From positions 1 through 64,000 of the forward strand of contig BDSU01000036.1 of the NCBI GenBank assembly GCA_002897675.1: a DNA stretch of 64,000 nt. Reading direction: 5' to 3'. How positions within the stretch are numbered: the first letter of the stretch is position 1; each line of letters starts with the position of its first letter. This stretch comes from a bacterium BMS3Abin02. Its GTDB lineage: Bacteria > Actinomycetota > Acidimicrobiia > Spongiisociales > UBA4744. The notes under the pieces were generated by a model. That model searched no databases, was not told where the DNA came from, and was given only the letters and a program-made list of their open reading frames with translations. Positions 44,291-53,845 of the stretch are shown here, piece after piece. A program made the translations under genes and the position numbers.

Positions 44291-44301
44291 ATGGAGGAAC
44301 C

Positions 44302-45276
44302 GTGGAACGTAAGACCGTCTTCTCCGGGATCCAGCCCACCGGAGGGATCCATATCGGCAACTATCTGGGGGCGTTGCGCAATTGGGCGCGTCTGCAGGAT
44401 GACTACGACGCGATCTACTGTGTCGTCGATCTGCATGCCATCACGGTCGACTACGACCCGGAGGAATTCCGGCAGATCCGCCTCAACACGGCGAAACTGC
44501 TGATGGCCGTCGGCATCGACCCGGACCGGTCATTGCTCTACTACCAGAGCCAGGTGCGCGAGCACGTCGAACTCGCATGGCTGCTGGCGACGATCACCTC
44601 GCTGGGTCAGCTCAACCGGATGACACAGTTCAAGGAAAAGGCCGACAAGGGCGGCGAGAATCTGGGCCTCTACGCGTATCCGGTGTTGATGGCGAGCGAC
44701 ATTCTGATCCACAAAGCCAACTACGTCCCGGTAGGGGAGGACCAGACGCAGCATCTGGAGGTGACCCGCGACCTCGCACAGCGGTTCAACGCCCGCTTCG
44801 GCGAGGAGTTCCCGATTCCCGAACAGATCACACCGGAGATCGGTGCCAGAGTGATGTCGCTCAAGGATCCGACGGCCAAGATGTCGAAGTCGGCTCCGGA
44901 TGCGAGCTCGAGGATTCACATCGTGGATCCGGCGGACGTGATCCGCAAGAAGTTCAAGACGGCCGTGACCGATTCCGGTCATGAGATCGAGTACGAGACG
45001 CTGAAGAAGCCGGGTATCTCCAACCTGCTCGACATCCTCGCGCTGTTCACCGGCCGGCCGATCGACGATCTCGTCGCTCAGTACCACGACATGCCCTACG
45101 GGTACTTCAAAGAGATCGTCGCCGAGGCGGTGGTCGAAGGGCTCGCCCCCGTCCGAGAAGCGTACGAGTCGCTCGACGATGTCGAAGTGGAGGCCGTCAT
45201 GCGCCGTGGCACCGTGGTTGCCCGCGAGCGGGCCGAGAAAAAGATGGCCTCGGTCCGAGCCAAGATGGGATTGTGA
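44302..45276 (+). CDS. trpS: Tryptophanyl-tRNA synthetase
   Basis: A 324-residue class I synthetase charging tRNA-Trp. The HIGH-like motif is HIGN at residues 17-20 (GGIHIGNYLG) and the KMSKS motif is intact (TAKMSKSAPD). GTG 44302 follows GGAGGAA; the longer in-frame extension would run through the attenuator. This is the main bacterial (TrpS2-like) form by length. Confidence 0.95.
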   Translation: MERKTVFSGIQPTGGIHIGNYLGALRNWARLQDDYDAIYCVVDLHAITVDYDPEEFRQIRLNTAKLLMAVGIDPDRSLLYYQSQVREHVELAWLLATITSLGQLNRMTQFKEKADKGGENLGLYAYPVLMASDILIHKANYVPVGEDQTQHLEVTRDLAQRFNARFGEEFPIPEQITPEIGARVMSLKDPTAKMSKSAPDASSRIHIVDPADVIRKKFKTAVTDSGHEIEYETLKKPGISNLLDILALFTGRPIDDLVAQYHDMPYGYFKEIVAEAVVEGLAPVREAYESLDDVEVEAVMRRGTVVARERAEKKMASVRAKMGL

Positions 45277-45354
45277 GCATCCAGCCGTCGGCATTCGGTT
45301 TCCAGCGGGAAGGTCAGGCCCGTCGGCGCTTGCCGGCGGTCGGTCGCGGGTGGC

Positions 45355-46101
45355 TCAGAACGGCAGGTTCGGGGCGTAGAACAGCGCAAGTGTGGTGATC
45401 AGGTTGAACCCGGCGTGCGTGAAGATCGACCGACTGAGATTGCCGGACCGAACGGCAAGGTAGCCGAGGATCGATCCGACGATGAAGAGTTCCGGGATGA
45501 CTACGGCGGCGGCTTGGATCGCGCCGGCGTCGAGAAGGTGGAACGCAGCGAACACCAGCGCCTGGATGATGATCGCCGACACCACCGAGCGCTTCTGGAG
45601 GAGTGTGCGGAGGAGCAGTCCACGAAACCAGAGCTCCTCGATGACCGGGCTGAGGACGACTACGCCGAGCAGCACGACGATTCTCGAGGCGGCATCAGAG
45701 ACGCCGGCTACGGCCTGCACGACATCCTGGGGGCTCTGGTCGATGCCGAGCGCCTGGGCGAGGGGTGAGAGGGCGAGACCGAGCCCGATCAGCAGCGCGC
45801 CACCGACGAGCAGGTACCAGATGTCACGGATCTTCACGAGCAGGCCGTAGTCGGTGGAGAGTTTCCCGGTGGCCTTCCGCTGGGCGATCCACGCAAGAGC
45901 AAGCAACTGACCGAACACCTGCGCGGGGAGGATGATCCAGAATACCGCCCGCGAGGGGATGCCCGTCGTCAACTCATCGAGGGGGATCGCTCCGGCAGCA
46001 ACGGCTGCGATCGTCGCGATGATCGAGGTGAGGAGTCCGGCGGCGAAGACGAGGATGAAGTCGACGTACGTGAAGCGGCGTTGTGGAGTCTGGTCGATCA
46101 C
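45355..46101 (-). CDS. CPBP-family intramembrane metalloprotease
   Basis: A 248-residue membrane protein with about eight hydrophobic segments. The CAAX-protease motifs are all present: EE-x3-R in PVIEELWFRGLL, F-x3-H in FAAFHLL and H-x3-N in HAGFNLI. Bacterial members include proteins for prenyl-protein-like cleavage and bacteriocin self-immunity. GTG at 46101 is chosen; upstream in-frame residues are non-hydrophobic and arginine-rich. Confidence 0.85.
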   Translation of the reverse strand: MIDQTPQRRFTYVDFILVFAAGLLTSIIATIAAVAAGAIPLDELTTGIPSRAVFWIILPAQVFGQLLALAWIAQRKATGKLSTDYGLLVKIRDIWYLLVGGALLIGLGLALSPLAQALGIDQSPQDVVQAVAGVSDAASRIVVLLGVVVLSPVIEELWFRGLLLRTLLQKRSVVSAIIIQALVFAAFHLLDAGAIQAAAVVIPELFIVGSILGYLAVRSGNLSRSIFTHAGFNLITTLALFYAPNLPF

Positions 46102-46216
46102 AGGCCGTGAGGGTAGCGGGTGGAGGAAGTCTTGGATCTTGCGTCGTTCGTGCAGAAGTTCCGTTGGCCCGGAGACTCGCAGCCGATGGCCGACACGCGA
46201 CAACCGGCGAAGTGGA

Positions 46217-46222
46217 TAGCAT
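46217..46222 (+). promoter_or_regulatory. -10 hexamer TAGCAT for the split membrane protein gene
   Basis: TAGCAT ends six bases before ATG 46229, which supports that codon as the real start of the frameshifted gene. Confidence 0.5.
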
Positions 46223-46228
46223 CCATTC

Positions 46229-46610
46229 ATGCCCTTCCTCTTGTGGGGTCCACTGTTGGGAAGTGTCATCTGGCTCGCGTGGATTCACGCGCCAGGCAGA
46301 CACGTGATGGCCGTCCGTGTCGTTGGTGTGCTCATCTGCGGTGTGCTGTCGCTGGCCGGCGGCGGGAATGTCACTGTTGGACACACAGACGTTTGTGGGG
46401 GCACGGCAGATCGCCGTTGCAGCCGGCATCGGAATCGCCGTGGCGTTGCCGGGGCTGGTCGGGATCATCCGCTGGCGTGGCCGGGTCGCCCTGGTGTTGC
46501 GGTGGGTCGGGTTGTTCGTACTACTCGTACCGATGATGTACGTGGGGCTGTTCGCTGTGAGCGCCGCGCTTTTCTACGCCCCGGTCCTTCAGCCGGCCAC
46601 GAACGCCTGA
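46229..46610 (+). pseudogene. Small membrane protein gene, apparently frameshifted
   Basis: The first frame starts MPFLLWGPLLGSVIWLAWIH with two hydrophobic segments and then turns into arginine-rich sequence after LAGGG. From ATG 46368 another frame continues with three more membrane segments (GARQIAVAAGIGIAVALPG; VGLFVLLVPMMYVGLFAV) and ends at 46610. Dropping one G from the run at about 46364-46366 would join them into a five-helix protein of about 126 residues. No family is recognised. It may be real decay, an assembly error or two overlapping genes. Confidence 0.5.
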
Positions 46611-46675
46611 CGGCTACTGATGACCGATGACAGTTTCCTGTTTGGTACCCTGCTCCATCCGGCGGAGGGAAAGAC

Positions 46676-47833
46676 GTGGAGATCGAGATCGGGATCGGAA
46701 AATCAGGGCGACAGGCATACGGTTTCGATGACATCGCAATCGTTCCCAGTCGCAGGACCAGAGATCCCGAAGACGTCGATATCTCCTGGCAGTTCGACGC
46801 GTTCAACTTCGACCTCCCGATGCTCGGTTCGGCGATGGATTCGGCCATCAGCCCTGCGACGGCGAAGGAGATCAGCAGACTCGGGGGACTCGGGGTTCTC
46901 AACCTCGAAGGTCTCTGGACCCGGCACGAAGACCCGATGCCGCTGTTCGAAGAGATCGCCACGCTGTCCAGCAGCACGGCTACGCGCAGGATGCAGGAGA
47001 TCTACGCAGAACCCATCAAGCGGGAACTGATCGGAAGACGAATCGAGGAGATGCGCACATCCGGCGGCATCACGGCCGCCAGCCTGACTCCCCAGAGAGT
47101 GCGCGACTACGCGAAGCTGACCGTGGACGCCGGGCTCGACGTGCTCGTGGTCCAAGGCACCGTTGTGTCTGCCGAGCATGTCTCGACCCGCGCGGAGCCG
47201 CTGGATCTGCGCGAGTTCATAGCCGACTTCGACCTCCCCGTGGTCGTCGGAGGATGCGCTTCCCACTCGACGGCCCTGCATCTCATGCGCACCGGCGCGG
47301 TCGGCATTCTCGTAGGTGTCGGTCCCGGTGCCGCTTGTACGACGAGGGGTGTGCTCGGCATCGGGGTCCCGCAAGCCACGGCGATCGCCGACGCCGCCGG
47401 AGCGAGGATCCGGTATCTGGACGAGACCGGCCGCTACGTTCATGTGATCGCCGACGGAGGGATGCGCCGCGGCGGAGACATCGCCAAGGCCATCGCATGT
47501 GGCGCCGACGCGGTGATGATCGGTTCCCCGCTGGCCGGCGCCGCGGAAGCGCCCGGGCGGGGTTTCCATTGGGGGATGGCGACGTTCCACCCGACGTTGC
47601 CCCGCGGGGCACGCGTCGAAGTCGGCACGCTCGGCACCCTCGAAGAGATCCTCGTCGGCCCGGCGTACGAGAATGACGGCCGCAGGAACCTCTTCGGTGC
47701 CCTACGGGTCTCGATGGCGACGACCGGGTACCGGGATCTCAAGGAATTCCAGAAGGCAGAAGTGATGATCGCCCCGTCTCTGCAGACCGAAGGCAAGGCG
47801 CTGCAGCGATCCCAGAAGGTCGGAATGGGTTGA
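46676..47833 (+). CDS. guaB3: GuaB3-family IMP dehydrogenase-related protein
   Basis: A 385-residue barrel protein related to IMP dehydrogenase and GMP reductase, without CBS domains. The catalytic cysteine is C221 in [15 protein letters not shown]; the phosphate loop is [11 protein letters not shown]. GuaB3 proteins are typical of Actinobacteria and Cyanobacteria. It starts on GTG after GGAGGGA and overlaps guaA by 4 bases, so both act in guanine nucleotide synthesis. Confidence 0.92.
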   Translation: MEIEIGIGKSGRQAYGFDDIAIVPSRRTRDPEDVDISWQFDAFNFDLPMLGSAMDSAISPATAKEISRLGGLGVLNLEGLWTRHEDPMPLFEEIATLSSSTATRRMQEIYAEPIKRELIGRRIEEMRTSGGITAASLTPQRVRDYAKLTVDAGLDVLVVQGTVVSAEHVSTRAEPLDLREFIADFDLPVVVGGCASHSTALHLMRTGAVGILVGVGPGAACTTRGVLGIGVPQATAIADAAGARIRYLDETGRYVHVIADGGMRRGGDIAKAIACGADAVMIGSPLAGAAEAPGRGFHWGMATFHPTLPRGARVEVGTLGTLEEILVGPAYENDGRRNLFGALRVSMATTGYRDLKEFQKAEVMIAPSLQTEGKALQRSQKVGMG

Positions 47834-49398
47834 CCTTGCAGCGGGAGTACGGCCAGGCGTCCACCGGTGATTTCGACAGGGTGCTGATCGTCGATCTCGG
47901 GGCCCAGTACGCCCAGCTGATCGCCAGACGAGTCCGTGAGGCCCACGTCTTCTCGGAGATCGTTCCAAGGGACATCACGGCGGCCGAGATCGTCGCCCGA
48001 GCCCCGACCGGGGTGATCCTCTCGGGAGGCCCGGCCTCGGTGTACGCAGAGGATGCCTACGAGATCGATCCGAAGATCTTCGACGTCGACGTTCCGATCC
48101 TCGGCATCTGCTACGGGCATCAACTCATCGCCTCCGCGCTCGGCGGCGAAGTGGCGAGAACGGGTGCAGCCGAGTATGGCAAGGCGGCACTCGAGATCAC
48201 GGATCGGTCACTGCTGTTCACCGAGCTTCCCGACCATCAGGACGTGTGGATGAGCCACGGCGACGCCGTCGTCGCGGCTCCGCCGGGGTTTCGGGTGACG
48301 GCTTCGACACCGGGGTCGCCGGTAGCGGCGATGGAGTCTGAGGATCGTCGCCTGTTCGGTGTGCAGTTCCATCCAGAGGTCGGGCACACCCCTCGGGGCA
48401 CCGACATGCTCAAGCGGTTCCTGTTCGACGTGTGCGGTGTCCGACCGTCCTGGACGAGCCACTCGATCATCGAGCAGTCGGTCGAAGCCATCCGTTCTCA
48501 GGTTGGAGGCGAGAAGGTGATCTGCGGGCTTTCGGGCGGGGTGGACTCTTCGGTCGCCGCAGCACTCGTGCACCATGCGGTCGGCGATCAGCTCACCTGC
48601 GTGTTCATCGATCACGGCCTGCTACGAGCGGGCGAGGCGGAGCAGGTGGACGAGACGTTTCGAGAAGCTTTCCAGATCAATCTGGTTCACGTGGACGCCC
48701 AGGACCGGTTTCTCGACCGCCTGGCTGGGGTCATCGACCCGGAATCCAAGCGCAAGATCATCGGGGAGACGTTCATTCGCGTGTTCGAGGAAGTCGCCGC
48801 GGATCTCACCGACACGCCGTTTCTCGTCCAGGGGACGTTGTATCCGGACATCATCGAGTCGGGGACGAAAGACGCTGCGCGTATCAAGAGTCACCACAAC
48901 GTCGGAGGGCTGCCCGAGGACATGCAGTTCGAGCTCGTCGAGCCGCTCAGGGACCTGTTCAAAGACGAGGTGCGAACGATCGGCGCCGAACTCGGGTTGC
49001 CGGAGGAGATCGTCTGGCGACAGCCGTTCCCCGGCCCCGGCCTGGCCGTGCGCATCATCGGGGAGGTGACGCGTGAGCGCCTGGCGATTCTGCAGGCTGC
49101 CGACGCGATCGTTATCGAAGAGGTGCGTCGGGCAGGGATGTATCGAGAGTTGTGGCAGTCATTCGCCGTGCTGCCTGCGGTGCGAACCGTCGGCGTGCAA
49201 GGAGACGGACGTACGTATGCGTACCCCATCGTCGTGCGTGCCGTGACCTCGGATGACGCAATGACGGCCGACTGGGCACGTCTGCCCTACGAAGTACTGG
49301 AACGGATCTCGTCCCGGGTGATCAACGAGGTCCCGGGAGTCAACCGGGTTGCCTACGACATCTCCTCCAAACCTCCTGCGACGATCGAGTGGGAGTGA
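47830..49398 (+). CDS. guaA: GMP synthase (glutamine-hydrolysing)
   Basis: A 522-residue enzyme converting XMP to GMP. The glutaminase domain has the nucleophile C94 (LGICYGHQ) and the [11 protein letters not shown] His/Glu pair; the synthase domain has the PP-loop GLSGGVDSS, and the C-terminal dimerisation domain ends KPPATIEWE. It starts on TTG 47830 inside the guaB3 stop, a rare start codon. Confidence 0.96.
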   Translation: MTLQREYGQASTGDFDRVLIVDLGAQYAQLIARRVREAHVFSEIVPRDITAAEIVARAPTGVILSGGPASVYAEDAYEIDPKIFDVDVPILGICYGHQLIASALGGEVARTGAAEYGKAALEITDRSLLFTELPDHQDVWMSHGDAVVAAPPGFRVTASTPGSPVAAMESEDRRLFGVQFHPEVGHTPRGTDMLKRFLFDVCGVRPSWTSHSIIEQSVEAIRSQVGGEKVICGLSGGVDSSVAAALVHHAVGDQLTCVFIDHGLLRAGEAEQVDETFREAFQINLVHVDAQDRFLDRLAGVIDPESKRKIIGETFIRVFEEVAADLTDTPFLVQGTLYPDIIESGTKDAARIKSHHNVGGLPEDMQFELVEPLRDLFKDEVRTIGAELGLPEEIVWRQPFPGPGLAVRIIGEVTRERLAILQAADAIVIEEVRRAGMYRELWQSFAVLPAVRTVGVQGDGRTYAYPIVVRAVTSDDAMTADWARLPYEVLERISSRVINEVPGVNRVAYDISSKPPATIEWE

Positions 49399-49566
49399 AG
49401 ATTCGAGGTTGAGTTGTGCATCCTGCTCTCGTCCTCCGGCGGCGCACAGGCCCCGGTTTCGGTGGGAGCGCTCTGATGGCCGGCAAGTGCCGAAGTCTCC
49501 GACACGTTCCTCAAGTTGGTGTGTGCGCGAGCCGATACGCGCAGTGATCGGGAAGAAGGTGTTGGA

Positions 49567-51633
49567 GTGGATTTGAGCAGCGACGCCGAGTTGCTGGCCA
49601 TATTTCGTGAGGAACTCACCTCGCGGGCCGAACATCTGGTTGAGGGAGCGCGGGCGCTGAGGAGAGGCGGCGTTGATCCCAGGTACGCATCCGACCTGTT
49701 TCGTGACGCTCACACCATCAAGGGATCGTCGAGGATGATGGGTTTCGAGGCGCTCGGTGAAGCCGGAGAGGTTCTCGAGTTTGCGTGGCGATCCATCGCA
49801 GACGGCTCTCAGGGCGGCGCCATCGCCGATCTGGCGGCGTGTCTCGAAAAGGCTGCATCGTTGCTCATTCCCACCCTCGACGCGGATCCGCTCGAGGGCA
49901 CATCACAGCTTCGAGAAGCAATTGCGGCCGTCAAGAAGCCCGTCTCCGTTCCGGAACCCGAATCCACGGATGCGGTGGATCCTCCTGCAGCCAACCTTTC
50001 CACACCTGCCGATCTGGGCGGTCTCTTGTCGGCGGTCGAGCGAGGGCTGATCGGCTCGGCCACCCGGGTCGACACGAACAAGCTGTATCGGATGATCAAC
50101 CGGGCCGCGGAGGCGAGGCTGGATGCGGACGCCCTCTCCGATGCGGTACGAGCGCTTCGACTCACTGCGGGTAATCCGAGAGAGGTCGCATCTCTCGCTG
50201 CCCGATGGGAGTCGGCCGTCGAGTCGATGGACGATGCAGTTCGAGATCTGCAGGATCGCGCCTTGGAGCTGGTTTCAGAACGATTCGGGGTGATCACGTC
50301 GACGTTCCCTCAGTTCGTTCACTATCTGGCCCGCCGCACCGGCAAAGAGGTGCATCTGGAACTCACCGGCGCCGAGGTGGAGGTGGATCGTCAGATCCTC
50401 GAACATCTGCGTGAGCCTCTTCGGCACCTGGTGGTCAATGCGGTCGACCACGGGATCGAATCCCCGGCAGAGCGTGCGGAGGCGGGGAAGCCGACGACCG
50501 GCCGTGTCGTCGTCAGAGCTGCTGCTTCGGACGGTCAGCTGCGCATCTCCGTGGAGGACGATGGCCGCGGAATCGACTGGAGCGTGGTTCGCAATGCTGC
50601 CATAGCTCGCGAGATCAATCCGGGTGAGGTCGGATCCGATCTTTCCGGCCTGCTGTTCCGGTCGGGTTTCTCGACCGTTGCGGAACCGTCCGATCTGAGC
50701 GGAGACGGGGCGGGTCTCGCTCTGGTCGCCGAACTCGCAGACCATGTCAACGGCGGGATCACCATCGAGTCCCGTCCCGGTGCCGGTACATCGCTGCTGC
50801 TGACGCTGCCACTGTCGTGGTCGTTCCAGGACCTCGTCCTCCTTCGATCCGAGGGGAGGGTCTGGGGGATCCCGGCGGCCGCGGTCGTCGCCACGGTGCC
50901 GACCGCCGGGGCGGACGTTCGGCCCAGTAAGGATCGCATGGAGTTCATCTATCAAGGGAACCGCATCCCGATCAGCTCCTTTGCCGCTGCGATCGGCGCG
51001 GGGCTTCCCGAGGAGACGGAGCAGGTCGTCGTGCTGGCCACGCGAGCGGGAAGGGTGGCGGTCACCGTCCCTGAGGTGCTGGGGAGACAACAGGTCGCGG
51101 TCAAGGGTCTCGGTCCGGTACTGGCGGGAGCGCCGTTCCTCACTGGAGCTGCGGTGCTGGGCGGCGGCGAGGTCGTCGCAATCGTCGATCCGAATCGACT
51201 GGCCGACCAGATTCGGGCGCTCCCGATTCCCGACGGGCAACGGCCCCGGGTCTTGGCCGTCGACGACTCGAAAGGTGTTCGGCAGCTGGTCGCTGCAGTC
51301 CTCGGCAGCCAGGGGTATGACGTTGTCGTGGCCCGCAACGCCGAAGAGGGCCTGGAGCAACTCGAAGCCAAGACCTTCGATGCGCTGGTGGTCGACTTCG
51401 CGATGCCCGGACCCGACGGTGTGGAACTCGTCAAGGCGGTCCGCAGGCGCCTCCCTGCGCTTCCGGTCCTCATGGTCTCCGGCGTGGCGACCGCGGCCGA
51501 CCAATCGAGGGCATGGGAAGCGGGCGTGGACGCCTACCTCGACAAGTCCGATCTTCGCCAGGGTCTGCTCGTCTCGACGCTTGCTTCCTTGCTGGCGCTG
51601 AGGAATGGGAGTTCGCTGGAGGTTCGGCCGTGA
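49567..51633 (+). CDS. CheA-type hybrid histidine kinase (HPt-HATPase-CheW-REC)
   Basis: A 688-residue chemotaxis-type kinase. Domains in order: HPt with the phosphorylated H49 (AHTIKGSSRMMGF); a linker to about 150; dimerisation and CheA-like ATPase with HLVVNAVDHGIES and EDDGRGID; a CheW-like domain at about 420-550; and a C-terminal receiver with VVDFAMPGPDG as its phosphorylation site. GTG 49567 has AGAAGG upstream. It overlaps a REC-GAF gene by 4 bases. No methyl-accepting protein, CheR, CheB or separate CheW is in the window, so it is likely to control something other than classical flagellar taxis. Confidence 0.9.
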   Translation: MDLSSDAELLAIFREELTSRAEHLVEGARALRRGGVDPRYASDLFRDAHTIKGSSRMMGFEALGEAGEVLEFAWRSIADGSQGGAIADLAACLEKAASLLIPTLDADPLEGTSQLREAIAAVKKPVSVPEPESTDAVDPPAANLSTPADLGGLLSAVERGLIGSATRVDTNKLYRMINRAAEARLDADALSDAVRALRLTAGNPREVASLAARWESAVESMDDAVRDLQDRALELVSERFGVITSTFPQFVHYLARRTGKEVHLELTGAEVEVDRQILEHLREPLRHLVVNAVDHGIESPAERAEAGKPTTGRVVVRAAASDGQLRISVEDDGRGIDWSVVRNAAIAREINPGEVGSDLSGLLFRSGFSTVAEPSDLSGDGAGLALVAELADHVNGGITIESRPGAGTSLLLTLPLSWSFQDLVLLRSEGRVWGIPAAAVVATVPTAGADVRPSKDRMEFIYQGNRIPISSFAAAIGAGLPEETEQVVVLATRAGRVAVTVPEVLGRQQVAVKGLGPVLAGAPFLTGAAVLGGGEVVAIVDPNRLADQIRALPIPDGQRPRVLAVDDSKGVRQLVAAVLGSQGYDVVVARNAEEGLEQLEAKTFDALVVDFAMPGPDGVELVKAVRRRLPALPVLMVSGVATAADQSRAWEAGVDAYLDKSDLRQGLLVSTLASLLALRNGSSLEVRP

Positions 51634-52625
51634 AAGTGCTCGTCGCCGACGACAGTCCGGTCATCCGGGCGGTGGTCACTTCGCTTCTGTGCGAGGCGGG
51701 ATTCGAGGTCGTGACCGCGAGTGATGGCTTCGAGGCGATCAAGGCTTTCTACGCGGAGCTTCCGGATCTCGTGCTGCTGGATATCAAGATGCCGAAGATG
51801 ACCGGCTACGTGGTCTGTCGTCTCATCAAGGAGGATTACACGGTCGCACACATCCCCGTGCTGATTCTCACGGCCTTGGACTCCGCCGAGGACCGCTATT
51901 GGAGCGAGAAGTCCGGTGCGGACGGCTATCTGACCAAGGAATCGCTCGGTCAGGATCTTGTGGGGGCCATCCGATCTGCGAGGGCGACCAGAGCCCTGTC
52001 GGAGCTGAACCGGGATCAAGAACCCAAGCAACTCGACACCGTCGACGTGCTGGCGAGAGTCACGGACCTTCTGGACCGCAAGCTGTTCGACGCCACGATC
52101 ATCAACGACATTGTCACGATGGCGACCCGTCCGGGGGACCTTGCCGGAACTCTCGGAGAACTGCTGCACATTCTCCGGCGTTTCGTCGGCTTCGATGTTG
52201 CCGCAATCGCGCTTGCTTCGGAGAAGAGGATGGCGGCACGGCTCGAGAGCACACTTTCGCGCGGTGAGTTCGACGAGTTCAAACGTCTTGTGGCAGGGCA
52301 TCTCGATCAGCTGTCGGCAGTGAAGGTGAGTCCGGACGAGTTGGGGGTCTGGTTCGCCGAGCCGCCGGGGTTCGGCTGGACGGACTCCGGGCAGGGTTGG
52401 CCTTCGTTCTTCGCGATGAGCCTTCGTTCCCGTGGGGAGGTTCTGGGGATTCTGGCCCTCGCTTCCCGGCGTGCCGGCCAGTTCACACCGCAGGTGGCCC
52501 GCACGCTGAGGATGGTGGAGTTCCCCATGGCGGCTGTGGTCGATTCGGCCTCCTACCACCAGAAACTTCTGGAGCAGGAGGCGCGGCTGAGTCTGTCGTC
52601 CCTCTACGGCGACCCCCACGGGTAG
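51630..52625 (+). CDS. Response regulator with C-terminal GAF-like domain
   Basis: A 331-residue protein. Residues 1-120 are a receiver domain with acidic pair D8-D9, phosphoacceptor D51 (LLDIKMPKMTG) and the late lysine in YLTKES. After a linker (about 120-155) comes a GAF-like region (FVGFDVAAIALASEKRM; RGEVLGILALASRRAG). There is no DNA-binding or cyclic-di-GMP domain. It overlaps the CheA-like gene and precedes a histidine kinase, so it may connect the two. Confidence 0.85.
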   Translation: MKVLVADDSPVIRAVVTSLLCEAGFEVVTASDGFEAIKAFYAELPDLVLLDIKMPKMTGYVVCRLIKEDYTVAHIPVLILTALDSAEDRYWSEKSGADGYLTKESLGQDLVGAIRSARATRALSELNRDQEPKQLDTVDVLARVTDLLDRKLFDATIINDIVTMATRPGDLAGTLGELLHILRRFVGFDVAAIALASEKRMAARLESTLSRGEFDEFKRLVAGHLDQLSAVKVSPDELGVWFAEPPGFGWTDSGQGWPSFFAMSLRSRGEVLGILALASRRAGQFTPQVARTLRMVEFPMAAVVDSASYHQKLLEQEARLSLSSLYGDPHG

Positions 52626-52752
52626 ACGCTCCGGGCGATTCTCGGCTGCGATACGCGAGATACGATGTGCCGCCAGGCGCGGCTCGGGCTTTCTTTTCCC
52701 TCAATGGGAGCCTGTTTCCAGTCGATAACCCACTCATGAGGCGTGTAGGGAG

Positions 52753-53619
52753 ATGCTGAACTTCATTGCGGGAACAGCGGTCGTGCTCTCGATCGCGGCT
52801 GTCATCTGGGCACTCCGGTCGAACGCGGCGGCCCGCACACGTGAGGCTGCCGCCAAGGAGTCGGCCGAACGGGCCCGGCAGATGAAGGACGAATTCGTCT
52901 CGATGGTGAGCCATGAGTTGCGAACGCCGCTGACTTCGATCGCCGGCTTCGCAGAAGCCCTCAGAGAATCCTGGCGCACGAGCAGGGAGGAAGAAGTCGA
53001 CGAGTTCCTCGACATCATTCGTAACCAGGCGCAGCACTTGCACGAGCTCGTCGAAGACATCCTCGTACTTCCTCGTCTCCAGGCGGGGAGGCTGCCCCTG
53101 CACCCGGAGGAGTTCGAACTCACGCCACTCGCTCACGAAGTGGTCAGCCTGGTGAGCCCTCCCGGGGAGAAGCGAGAGGCAGCCGTCGCGATTCCGGGCG
53201 GGGTCATGGTGAACGCCGACCGGAGGCGGGTGTTTCAGGTGCTTCGCAATCTGTTCGAGAACGCGGTGAAGTACGGTGGCGACCAGGTACTCATCGAGGG
53301 CAGCCCGTATGGGCGTCGCTACCTCGTCGTCGTGTCCGACAACGGCCCCGGAATCCAAGACGAAGAAGTCGACCGGATGTTCGTCCGCTTCGAGCAAAGG
53401 TCGAAGGGAGACGCGCGATCGGATCAGGGGATCGGTCTCGGCCTTCCGATCGCCCTGCAGCTCGCACAAGCCATGGGTGGGGACCTCTGGTATGAACACC
53501 GGTTCCCGACCGGGTCGAGGTTCTGTTTCACCATCGCACTGGCGGGTGTGCCGGAGGATGGACCGGAGGCCCTGGCCCGTCACCCGGAGGAACTGCGATC
53601 CGCCTACGAAGGTCTCTGA
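52753..53619 (+). CDS. Membrane-anchored sensor histidine kinase
   Basis: A 288-residue kinase with one N-terminal membrane helix (IAGTAVVLSIAAVIWAL, residues 5-21) and almost no extracytoplasmic part. The H-box is SHELRTPL with H54; the ATPase has NLFENAVKYGG, DNGPGI and GIGLGLPIA. With no sensor domain of its own, it may be driven by partners such as the preceding REC-GAF protein. The gap from 53620 to 53845 holds no gene. Confidence 0.9.
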   Translation: MLNFIAGTAVVLSIAAVIWALRSNAAARTREAAAKESAERARQMKDEFVSMVSHELRTPLTSIAGFAEALRESWRTSREEEVDEFLDIIRNQAQHLHELVEDILVLPRLQAGRLPLHPEEFELTPLAHEVVSLVSPPGEKREAAVAIPGGVMVNADRRRVFQVLRNLFENAVKYGGDQVLIEGSPYGRRYLVVVSDNGPGIQDEEVDRMFVRFEQRSKGDARSDQGIGLGLPIALQLAQAMGGDLWYEHRFPTGSRFCFTIALAGVPEDGPEALARHPEELRSAYEGL

Positions 53620-53832
53620 AGGGTGGATTGGGAGCCCGCCGAGTGATGCACGGTACGCATCGACGGCTGTCCATTCGCTGCGATCTCCGTTTCGATGTCT
53701 CGCCAGGTGCGCCTGTCTCGAGCCGTCACGAGTGCCTCGCGGTCTTGTGGCAATGCTCGTCCCGATGCCGAGTGCCGCGCAGACCGAGCACGGCGAGCGA
53801 ACCGAGCCGTCCTGACTGTCGCACCGCACGGG

Positions 53833-53838
53833 TACCAT
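53833..53838 (+). promoter_or_regulatory. -10 hexamer TACCAT for the UvrD/PcrA gene
   Basis: TACCAT ends seven bases before ATG 53846, fitting a leaderless start. Confidence 0.5.
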
Positions 53839-53845
53839 CGATGCC

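Noticed and set aside
49399-49566. Structured-looking intergenic region between guaA and the CheA-like gene, considered as a cyclic-di-GMP riboswitch
   Set aside because: It has hairpins and a CACAGG stretch, but the conserved GCAAA-type blocks and the receptor layout of that class are missing.
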